From assembly GCA_963839955.1 (NCBI GenBank), contig CAWIXB010000001.1, positions 1,426,001-1,490,000 of the forward strand: a stretch of 64,000 bases of DNA. The letters run 5' to 3'. This DNA comes from CAWIXB01 sp963839955 (GTDB lineage: Bacteria; Actinomycetota; Actinomycetes; JACCUZ01). Both the position numbers and the translations under genes were made by a program. The notes beneath the pieces were generated by a model. The model was not told the origin of the DNA, made no database searches, and saw only the letters and a program-made list of their open reading frames with translations. This document shows, piece after piece, positions 42,053-50,911 of the stretch (positions are counted from its first letter, which is position 1; the number at the start of each line of letters is the position of its first letter).

Positions 42053-43329
42053 GTACATGGAAGCGGGCCGGCGCACTGGCGCTCGTTGCAGCGCTGGCGC
42101 TGACCGGCTGCGGTCGCGACGATACCGAGGGCGGGGGCGAGGACACCAAGGCCAAGAGCGTCGCGGAGGGCAAGGCCAAGGGCGACATCACCGTGTGGGC
42201 GCTCGGCGCCGAAGGCGAGAAGCTCGGCGAGATCGCGAAGGACTTCGAGGCGGAGAACCCCGACGCCAAGGTGAACGTCACGGTGATCCCGTTCGACGCC
42301 GCGCACGACAAGATCGCCACGGCGATCGCGGGCAACCAGACACCCGACGTCAGTCTCGTCGGCACGACCTGGCTCCCGGAGTTCTCCGGGTCCGGCGCCC
42401 TCGACACCACGCCGACCGACCTGATCGACAAGAGCAAGTTCTTCGAGGGCTCGTGGGCGACCACCGACGTCGGCGGCACGTCGTACGGCGTGCCGTGGTA
42501 CGTCGAGACCCGGCTCATCTACTACCGCACGGACATCGCGGAGAAGGCCGGCGTCACGCCCGAGGACGGCTGGAGCCAGGACGACTTCAAGGCCTTCACC
42601 AAGGCGATGCAGGACAAGGGCGGCGCCAAGCACGGGATCTACCTGCAGCCCGGTGCTCAGGGCGCGTGGCAGTCGTTCATGCCCTTCGCCTGGCAAAAGG
42701 GCGCAGAACTCGTCGAGGGCGACAAGTTCACCTTCGACACCGAGCCGGCGCGCAGCGCGCTCGACTACTACGCGTCCTTCTTCAGCGACGGGATCTCGCC
42801 AACCACGCTGAACACCGCAGCCGGCGAGATGGAGACGGGTTTCATCCGCGGTGACATCGCGGCGTTCGTCTCTGGCCCGTGGCACATGGGGATCCTGCGC
42901 GACCAGGGCGGTGCCGAGCTCGAGGGCAAGTGGGACGTGGCGCCGATGCCCACCGAGGAGGCCGGCACGTCCTTCACCGGTGGTGGCGACCTCGTGGTGT
43001 TCAAGGAGTCCAAGAACCGTGACACCGCGTGGAAGTTCGTCGACTTCCTGACCCAGGAAGCGGCGCAGCAGAAGCTCTACGAGCTGGTCGGCAGCCTGCC
43101 CGCCGTGCAGAGCGCCTGGGAGACCGGCGAGCTGTCCAGCGACCCGCTGCTGAAGAAGTTCGGCACCCAGCTCGAGGACGCCAAGTCGGCGCCCGCCATC
43201 GCGACCTGGGAACAGGTCGCCAGCTCGCTCGACGACGCGATCGAGCAGGTCTCGCGCGGCAAGCAGGAATCGGCCGCGGCGCTCAAGAGCGCCGAGGACA
43301 AGGCCAACGCGATCGGCACCGGCTCCTGA
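42049..43329 (+). CDS. Sugar ABC transporter substrate-binding lipoprotein
   Basis: 426 residues. Lipoprotein signal GALALVAALALTGCGRDD (lipobox LTGC), then a family 1 solute-binding protein: ITVWALGAEGEKLGEIAKDF, ATAIAGNQTPDVSLVGTTWL, SYGVPWYVETRLIYYRTDI, AAFVSGPWHMGILRD. Its ATG lies inside the lacI stop. The binding protein is presumably tuned to the product of the secreted glycoamylase-domain enzyme at the end of the operon. Confidence 0.91.
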   Translation: MSTWKRAGALALVAALALTGCGRDDTEGGGEDTKAKSVAEGKAKGDITVWALGAEGEKLGEIAKDFEAENPDAKVNVTVIPFDAAHDKIATAIAGNQTPDVSLVGTTWLPEFSGSGALDTTPTDLIDKSKFFEGSWATTDVGGTSYGVPWYVETRLIYYRTDIAEKAGVTPEDGWSQDDFKAFTKAMQDKGGAKHGIYLQPGAQGAWQSFMPFAWQKGAELVEGDKFTFDTEPARSALDYYASFFSDGISPTTLNTAAGEMETGFIRGDIAAFVSGPWHMGILRDQGGAELEGKWDVAPMPTEEAGTSFTGGGDLVVFKESKNRDTAWKFVDFLTQEAAQQKLYELVGSLPAVQSAWETGELSSDPLLKKFGTQLEDAKSAPAIATWEQVASSLDDAIEQVSRGKQESAAALKSAEDKANAIGTGS

Positions 43330-43331
43330 CG

Positions 43332-44267
43332 ATGGCCACGACCATGGCTGCGGACGCAGCTCCCACCTCTCGGCGACCGGGCCCACAGCGGGTCCGCCGC
43401 CGGGAGGGCCGGGCCGGCATCGGCTTCGCCCTGCCGTTCCTCTTGCTCTTCGCGGCGTTCACCGCCGGTCCGGTGCTGATGTCGCTCGGGATGAGCTTCA
43501 CCGACCTGACCAGCCGTGACATCCGCAACCCGCTGGCGGTGAACCCCGTCGGCATCGAGAACTACACGAAGCTGTTCGAGGACGAGACGTTCCGCCAAGC
43601 GGCGTTCAACACGTTCTACTTCGTCGTGGTGGGCGTGCCGCTCACGATGGTGCTCGCCCTGGCTGTTGCGGTCGGCCTCAACTCGGGCATCAGCAGGTTC
43701 CGCACGCTGTTCCGGGTCGGCTACTACCTGCCCGTTGTCACCAGCATCGTGGCGATCGCGGTGATCTGGCGTTTCCTGCTCCATCCGGACAGCGGCATCG
43801 TCAACACACTGCTGGGCTACGTCGGCGTCGAAGGGCCGTCGTGGCTCGGCAGTACGACCTTCGCCATGCCGTCGCTGATCGTCATGGCGGCCTGGCGCAA
43901 CCTCGGCTTCCTCATGGTGATCTTCCTGGCGGGACTGCAGACGATCCCCAAAGAGCTGCACGAGGCCGCGTCCATCGACGGCGCAGGGTCGTGGGGTCGG
44001 TTCCGCCATGTCACGTTGCCGATGATGCGACCGACGCTCCTCTTCGGGGGCGTCATCACCGGCATCGGCTACCTGCAGTTCTTCGAGGAGCCGTTCGTGA
44101 TGACGCGCGGCGGCCCGCTCGACAAGACGCTGTCGCTGTCCTACTACATCTACAACCAGTTCGGCTTCGGCAACTACAACTATGCCGCGGCCATGGGCTA
44201 CGTCCTGTTCCTCTCCATCGTCGTGCTGACGCTGGTGCAGTTCCGGCTGCTGCGGGAGAAGCCGTGA
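43332..44267 (+). CDS. Sugar ABC transporter permease (MalF/UgpA type)
   Basis: 311 residues, six predicted membrane helices after a basic lead (RRPGPQRVRRREGR). The EAA loop is ELHEAASIDGAGSWGRFRHV, then TLPMMRPTL. It starts two bases after the binding-protein stop. It pairs with the next gene as the transport channel. Confidence 0.92.
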   Translation: MATTMAADAAPTSRRPGPQRVRRREGRAGIGFALPFLLLFAAFTAGPVLMSLGMSFTDLTSRDIRNPLAVNPVGIENYTKLFEDETFRQAAFNTFYFVVVGVPLTMVLALAVAVGLNSGISRFRTLFRVGYYLPVVTSIVAIAVIWRFLLHPDSGIVNTLLGYVGVEGPSWLGSTTFAMPSLIVMAAWRNLGFLMVIFLAGLQTIPKELHEAASIDGAGSWGRFRHVTLPMMRPTLLFGGVITGIGYLQFFEEPFVMTRGGPLDKTLSLSYYIYNQFGFGNYNYAAAMGYVLFLSIVVLTLVQFRLLREKP

Positions 44268-44277
44268 GGAGGCCGAC

Positions 44278-45198
44278 GTGACGACATCGACTCGAGGTCC
44301 CGCGCCGGTCCCGGCGCCGGCAGTCGCCACCGGCGACGTCCGGCCGGCGCGCGGGAGACGCGGCGGTGGCAAGAGCGTGGGGGAGGCCCACGACCAGCCG
44401 TGGGTCTACGTGGTCCTGGTCGGTGGCCTGGTGCTTCTGGTCGGGCCCTTCATCTGGATGCTGCTCGGCTCGTTCCGGCCCGACCGGGAGCTCAAGGAGG
44501 TGCCGCCGGCCTGGTTGCCGGAGGAGCCGACGCTTGGCAACTACCAGACCTTGTGGGAGCGGCTCGACTTCCCCACCTTCTTCTTCAACAGCCTCTTCGT
44601 CGCCGTTGCCGTCACCCTGGGCAACCTGGTCTTCTGCTCGATGCTGGGCTACGCGCTCGCCAAGCTGGACTTCCCGGGCAAGCGCATCACGTTCGCTCTC
44701 GTGCTCGGCACGCTCATGGTGCCGGCGATGGTGACGTTCGTGCCGCTGTTCGTCGTCGTCAGCAACCTCGGTCTCGTCAACACGTTCCCGGGCCTGATCT
44801 TCCCGTTCCTCGCGCTGCCCTTCGGCGTCTTCCTGATGCGGCAGTTCATGATGGGCCTGCCCGACGAGCTGATCCACGCTGCTCGCGTCGACGGCGCAGG
44901 GGAGTTCCGCATCTTCCGCAGCGTCATCATGCCGCTGTGCGGCCCCGCACTCGCGACGATGGGAATCCTCACGTTCCTCACGTCGTGGAACAACTTTCTC
45001 TGGCCGCTGGTCGTGGCGCAGTCGGAGGAGAAGTACACCCTGCCGGTGGCCCTCGCCATCTACTCCGTCGGGGAGAACAAGTCCGACTACGGACTGCTGA
45101 TGGCGGGTGCCGTCGTCGTGGTGGTCCCCGTCCTGCTCATCTTCATCGCCTTGCAGCGGTTCTTCGTGCAGGGCATCGCCATGACCGGCATCAAGTAG
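44278..45198 (+). CDS. Sugar ABC transporter permease (MalG/UgpE type)
   Basis: 306 residues with a 40-residue Pro/Arg-rich cytoplasmic lead and six predicted helices (VYVVLVGGLVLLVGPFIWML is the first). The EAA loop is ELIHAARVDGAGEFRIFRSV, then IMPLCGPAL. GTG 44278 follows the other permease by ten bases, with GAGGAGG-like purines before it. No ATPase gene follows; the next gene is a secreted hydrolase. Confidence 0.92.
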   Translation: MTTSTRGPAPVPAPAVATGDVRPARGRRGGGKSVGEAHDQPWVYVVLVGGLVLLVGPFIWMLLGSFRPDRELKEVPPAWLPEEPTLGNYQTLWERLDFPTFFFNSLFVAVAVTLGNLVFCSMLGYALAKLDFPGKRITFALVLGTLMVPAMVTFVPLFVVVSNLGLVNTFPGLIFPFLALPFGVFLMRQFMMGLPDELIHAARVDGAGEFRIFRSVIMPLCGPALATMGILTFLTSWNNFLWPLVVAQSEEKYTLPVALAIYSVGENKSDYGLLMAGAVVVVVPVLLIFIALQRFFVQGIAMTGIK

Positions 45199-45263
45199 GC
45201 GGGCAACACAGCTGCACAGCATTGCAACCATCCCTCTGTCTCACCCGATCGGGAGACCAGCAC

Positions 45264-46817
45264 ATGAGAAGAGCACACCGACTCGCCGTCGCCGCCGTCG
45301 CGGCCGCAGGGGCCGTCACGGCCCTGGTGACGCCACCTGCCGCCGCCGCTCCGCCGCCCGGTGCGAAGGGCGTGATGCAGACGTACGCCGAGGACACCTG
45401 GGCGTCGATGGAGGCGATGATCGACCCACGGACGGGTCTCGTCGCCGACAACATCAACGGGGACCTCTCCGGCGCCTCGCGCAGTGGCTACACCTCGCCG
45501 ACCAACATCGGCGCCTACATGTGGAGCACGCTGGTCGCACGCGACCTGAAGATCATCAAGCCGAAGCAGGCGCACACCCGGCTGAGCCGGACGCTTGACG
45601 CGATCAGCAAGCTCGAGCGGCACGACGACAGCGGCATGTTCTACAACTGGTACAGCCCCGCCGACGGTCACAAGCTGCGCATATGGCCCGAGAACGGGGA
45701 CACGGTCCATCCCTTCCTCTCGAGCGTGGACAACGGCTGGATGGCCGCGGCGCTGATGACAGTTGCCAATGGCGAGCCACGACTGGCGAAGCGGGCCACG
45801 GCGCTGGCCGACTCGATGGACTTCGGGTTCTACTACGACAAGGACGCGGCCAACTCCGGCGGCGCCGGTCTCATCCGGGGCGGCTTCTGGGACGAGCCGC
45901 CGGCGCAGTGCTCGGTCAAAGGCAACCTGCGCAACCGCGGCGAAGACGTCTATTACACCTGCCACCACTACGGCAACTTCGTCTCCGAGCCGCGCATCGC
46001 GTCGTACATCGGCATCGTGCAGGGCCAGATCCCGGCCAAGCACTACTTCGGCCCGGCCCGCACCTTCCCGGCCACCTGTGACTGGAGCTGGCAGGAGGAG
46101 CAGCCGACCGGTGTGACCAAGAACTACCTCGGGGTCGACGTCTACGAGGGCCACTACGACTACCGCGGCATCGAGTTCGTCCCGACGTGGGGCGGCGACA
46201 TGTTCGAGGAGCTGATGCCCGACCTGTTCGTGCCCGAGGCGGCATGGGGCAAGAAGTCGTTCGGCATCAACCACCCGAACCTCGTGCGCGCGCAGATCGA
46301 GCACGGGATGGACGACGCCGACTACGGCTACTGGGGCTTCTCACCGTCGAGCAACCCGACGGGCGGCTACCGCGAGTACGGCGTCGACGCCCTCGGCATC
46401 ACCACCGACGGCTACAACTCCGACCAGGAGCGCACGACGTCCGATGGTGGGTACCAGGCCGCGGGCTGCGCGCGTCCCGAGCGGACGCCGACGTCCTACG
46501 GCGACGGTGTCGTGACCCCGCACGCCGCGTTCCTCGCCCTGCCCTACGCGGAGAAGGAGGCGCTCGCCAACCTGGCAAACCTGCGCAAGGACTTCGACGC
46601 CTACGGTCCCGGCGGCTTCTACGACGCGATCGCGGTCGGCAGCGGCACGGTGGCCAAGCGGCACCTCTCGCTCGACCAGGGCATGGTGATGGGCGCCCTC
46701 GGCAACGTGCTCGCGAAGGGCAACCTCCACCGCTACTTCACCCGAGGCGACGTCGAGCGGTCGCTGCGGCCGGTCATGACGCAGGAGGAGTTCAGCATCA
46801 GCCCCGCTCGGCGGTGA
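45264..46817 (+). CDS. Secreted glycoamylase-domain protein (PF10091; GH144-like)
   Basis: 517 residues with a Sec signal peptide (residues 1-29, RRAHRLAVAAVAAAGAVTAL, cut after AAA). The domain is the all-helical glycoamylase fold: GYTSPTNIGAYMWSTLVARD, SGMFYNWYSPADG, VHPFLSSVDNGWMAAALMTV and SFGINHPNLVRAQIEHGMDD. Characterised relatives in GH144 cut beta-1,2-glucan; others in the family are untested. GGGAG precedes the ATG, 65 bp after the permease. With the LacI-ABC genes it suggests extracellular cleavage of a glucan and import of the fragments. Confidence 0.83.
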   Translation: MRRAHRLAVAAVAAAGAVTALVTPPAAAAPPPGAKGVMQTYAEDTWASMEAMIDPRTGLVADNINGDLSGASRSGYTSPTNIGAYMWSTLVARDLKIIKPKQAHTRLSRTLDAISKLERHDDSGMFYNWYSPADGHKLRIWPENGDTVHPFLSSVDNGWMAAALMTVANGEPRLAKRATALADSMDFGFYYDKDAANSGGAGLIRGGFWDEPPAQCSVKGNLRNRGEDVYYTCHHYGNFVSEPRIASYIGIVQGQIPAKHYFGPARTFPATCDWSWQEEQPTGVTKNYLGVDVYEGHYDYRGIEFVPTWGGDMFEELMPDLFVPEAAWGKKSFGINHPNLVRAQIEHGMDDADYGYWGFSPSSNPTGGYREYGVDALGITTDGYNSDQERTTSDGGYQAAGCARPERTPTSYGDGVVTPHAAFLALPYAEKEALANLANLRKDFDAYGPGGFYDAIAVGSGTVAKRHLSLDQGMVMGALGNVLAKGNLHRYFTRGDVERSLRPVMTQEEFSISPARR

Positions 46818-46826
46818 CCACGGACC

Positions 46827-46856
46827 AGCCACCGCCCGGTCGTCCGGGCAGTGGCT
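46827..46856 (+). terminator. Terminator of the LacI-ABC-glycoamylase operon
   Basis: AGCCACCGCCCGG and CCGGGCAGTGGCT form a 13-base stem with one mismatch around TCGT, ten bases after the glycoamylase stop and eleven before the next gene. Confidence 0.75.
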
Positions 46857-46867
46857 AGGGTCGCCGG

Positions 46868-47911
46868 ATGCGGGCAGTCGTCTTCGACGAGTTCGGGCAG
46901 GTACCTGAGGTCAGGGAGGTGCCCGACCCCGACCCGGGTGAGCACGGGGCCGTCGTGCGGGTCGAGGCGAGCGGACTGTGCCGCAGCGACTGGCACGCCT
47001 GGGCCGGCCACGACCCCACGATCGGCCTGCCCCACGTCCCGGGCCACGAGCTGGCCGGTGTCGTGGCGGCGGTGGGCTCGGCGGTCACCCGGTGGAGCGT
47101 CGGCGACCGCGTCACGGTCCCGTTCGTCTGCGCGTGCGGGCGCTGTCCGCAGTGTCTGACCGGCAACCACCAGGTCTGCGACCAGCAGACCCAGCCGGGC
47201 TTCACCGGGTGGGGGTCGTTCGCGGACCTCGTGGCCCTCGATCACGCCGACGTCAACCTCATCGCGCTGCCGGACGACCTCGACTCCGTGACCGCGGCGG
47301 CCCTGGGCTGCCGGTTCGCGACGGCGTACCGCGCCGTTCTCGCGCAGGGGCATCTCGCGCCTGGTCAGTGGCTCGCGGTGCACGGCTGCGGCGGGGTCGG
47401 CCTCTCCGCCGTCATGGTGGCGGTGGCTGCCGGCGCCCAGGTCGTCGCGCTCGACGTCAACCCGGCGGCGCTCGCGCTGGCCGCCGAGCTCGGTGCCGCG
47501 GTGTGCATCGACGCAGCGGCGGTCGACGGTGACGTCGCTCGTGCCGTGCGCCGCGCGACCGGGGGCGGCGGCGCGCACGTGTCGATCGACGCGCTGGGCA
47601 GCCACGAGACGTGCGCCGCGTCGATCCGCAGCCTCCGAAAGCGGGGCCGGCACGTGCAGGTCGGCTTGCTCCCGCCCTCACTGGGCGAGCCGACGATCCC
47701 CATGTCGCGGGTCATCTTCCACGAGCTCGAGATCGCCGGCAGCCACGGCATGGCGGCCCACGACTACGGCGAGATGCTGGCGCTGGTGGCTGCGGGCCGG
47801 CTGCGACCGGACCGGCTGGTCACCGGCCGGATCGGCCTCCACGAGGCGGGCCCGGCGCTGGCCGCCATGGGCGAGGCCCGTTCGTCGGGGGTCACCGTCG
47901 TCGTCCTGTGA
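46868..47911 (+). CDS. Zinc-dependent alcohol dehydrogenase (medium-chain)
   Basis: 347 residues of the medium-chain dehydrogenase family. Catalytic zinc ligands: EASGLCRSDWHAWAGHD (Cys) and PHVPGHELAG (His, Glu). The structural zinc loop is CACGRCPQCLTGNHQVC (four Cys). The NAD(P)-binding Rossmann motif is AVHGCGGVGLSAVMVA. It probably oxidises a primary or secondary alcohol or polyol; no pathway neighbours narrow this. It has its own upstream terminator barrier, so it is a separate unit. Confidence 0.9.
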   Translation: MRAVVFDEFGQVPEVREVPDPDPGEHGAVVRVEASGLCRSDWHAWAGHDPTIGLPHVPGHELAGVVAAVGSAVTRWSVGDRVTVPFVCACGRCPQCLTGNHQVCDQQTQPGFTGWGSFADLVALDHADVNLIALPDDLDSVTAAALGCRFATAYRAVLAQGHLAPGQWLAVHGCGGVGLSAVMVAVAAGAQVVALDVNPAALALAAELGAAVCIDAAAVDGDVARAVRRATGGGGAHVSIDALGSHETCAASIRSLRKRGRHVQVGLLPPSLGEPTIPMSRVIFHELEIAGSHGMAAHDYGEMLALVAAGRLRPDRLVTGRIGLHEAGPALAAMGEARSSGVTVVVL

Positions 47912-47998
47912 CCACGGGCTCGCCTGTGTCGCAGCGGGCGAACGAGGGTATGGCGGGCATAACGAAGTCCGGCGTCCAGCGGAAGCGCAGGTGTCCCG

Positions 47999-49435
47999 AT
48001 GACCACGACCCGTCCTGCCGGAGGCTCGCCCTCCGCGGCTGACCTCTTCCCCACGCGCTACCTGCCCCGCCCCGAGGTCCGCGAGCTCCCCGCGGCCCCC
48101 AGCTCGACGTGGCGCATCATCGGCCCGGGGATCATCGCGGCGGGGGTCGGCCTCGCGTCCGGCGAGTTCATCCTCTATCCCTACATCGCCTCGCAGGTCG
48201 GCCTGGTCTTCATCTGGGCCGCCCTCGTCGGCCTGCTCACGCAGTTCTTCCTGAACATGGAGATCGAGCGCTACACGCTCGCCACCGGCGAGACCGCGCT
48301 CACCGGGTTCAGCCGGTTCTGGCGACACTGGGGGCTCTTCTTCGCGGTACTCACCTACTTCGCCAACCTGTGGCCCGGCTGGGCGCTCAGCTCGGCGACG
48401 CTGGCCACCTACCTGTGGGGCGGCAACGCGAACGCCATCGCCATCGGGATGCTTGTCGTGATCGGTCTCGTCCTGACGCTCGCACCGGTGGTCTACGTCG
48501 CGCTGGAGCGCGCGCAGATGGTCAAGGTCGGCGCCGTCCTGTTGCTCGTTGTGGTCGGCACGCTGTTCGCGGTCACCGCTGACGCGTGGGGCGACGTCCC
48601 GAAGGCCGTCACGGACGCCGGCATCCCGTCGGCACAGCTCGGCTGGGCCACGCTGCTGGGCGCGCTCGCCTTCGCCGGAGCCGGAGGTGGCCAGAACCTG
48701 GTGCAGAGCAACTGGATCCGCGACAAACGCTTCGGCATGGGACGCTACGTGCCGCGCCTCGAGAGCCCCGTCACGGGTGAGCCGGTGGCGGCGCCGAGCA
48801 CCGGGTTCATCTTCGAGCCGACGTCCCAGAACCTGTCGCGCTGGAACACCTGGTGGCGCTTCGCCAACAAGGAGCAGCTCTACACGTTCGTGCTCATCAC
48901 GTTCATCTCGATCGTCTTCACCTCTCTGCTCGCCTACTCAACCGTCTTCGGTCAGGAGGACCTGCCCGACGACATCGCGTTCCTGGAGAGCGAAGGCGAG
49001 GCGCTCAAGAGCGCGGTCGGAGACTGGTTCGGCGCCTTCTTCTGGTTCATCGGGTCGCTCTCGCTCTTCCTCGCCGCACTGGGCATCGTCGACTACACGA
49101 GCCGGATGGCCGCAGACGTCGTCAAAACCTCCTACGCCAAGGAGGCGTCGGAGAGCAAGCTCTACTTCGGGCTGGTCTGGGGTCTGGTCGCTGTCGGCAC
49201 GTTGGTCCTCCTGGTCGGGTTCGACCAGCCGCTGGTGCTGATCGTCATCAGTGCGTGCGTCGGTGGTGTGATGATGTGCGTCTACTCGGCGATGCTGATG
49301 GTCATCAACCGGCGTCTGCTCCCGGAGCCGATCCGGTTGCACGGTCTGCGGCTGGGCGTGCTCGCCTGGTCCTTCCTCCTGTTCGGCGTCCTGTCCGTGC
49401 TGACGATCTACGACCAGGTCAAGGAGAACTTCTGA
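47999..49435 (+). CDS. Nramp-related transporter lacking the canonical metal motif
   Basis: 478 residues, about ten to eleven membrane helices. The start of the core reads WRIIGPGIIAAGVGLASGEF, where true Nramp proteins have the metal-binding DPGN in the first helix; here the position is LASGEF. An unusual 50-residue loop (LESPVTGEPVAAPSTGFIFE and on) splits the middle. It belongs to the divergent Nramp-like group whose substrate is unknown; Mn/Fe uptake should not be assumed. It stands alone between an alcohol dehydrogenase and citrate synthase. Confidence 0.83.
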   Translation: MTTTRPAGGSPSAADLFPTRYLPRPEVRELPAAPSSTWRIIGPGIIAAGVGLASGEFILYPYIASQVGLVFIWAALVGLLTQFFLNMEIERYTLATGETALTGFSRFWRHWGLFFAVLTYFANLWPGWALSSATLATYLWGGNANAIAIGMLVVIGLVLTLAPVVYVALERAQMVKVGAVLLLVVVGTLFAVTADAWGDVPKAVTDAGIPSAQLGWATLLGALAFAGAGGGQNLVQSNWIRDKRFGMGRYVPRLESPVTGEPVAAPSTGFIFEPTSQNLSRWNTWWRFANKEQLYTFVLITFISIVFTSLLAYSTVFGQEDLPDDIAFLESEGEALKSAVGDWFGAFFWFIGSLSLFLAALGIVDYTSRMAADVVKTSYAKEASESKLYFGLVWGLVAVGTLVLLVGFDQPLVLIVISACVGGVMMCVYSAMLMVINRRLLPEPIRLHGLRLGVLAWSFLLFGVLSVLTIYDQVKENF

Positions 49436-49460
49436 GCACGGCTCGGACGTCGCAGCGCTG

Positions 49461-49473
49461 GTGGTGACACCAC
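49461..49473. promoter_or_regulatory. Candidate GntR/FadR-type operator upstream of gltA
   Basis: GTGGTGACACCAC is a perfect 13-base palindrome carrying the TGGT-N3-ACCA core of FadR-subfamily operators, 69 bases upstream of the citrate synthase ATG. It may instead be a weak hairpin at the end of the Nramp-related gene. Confidence 0.3.
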
Positions 49474-49542
49474 GCGGGGCGGCTGCGGGGGGTCTGCGAG
49501 ACTGCTGGTGCCCGACACGGACGGAAGGGATCTGACAAACCG

Positions 49543-50826
<1,284 letters not shown>

Positions 50827-50911
50827 CCGCAGGACGCAGCGAGCGCGTCGGTTTCGCCACACCGCTCTGGTGGTAGTTCCGAGGGAACAATCCCCGGACG
50901 GAAGGCCGTCG

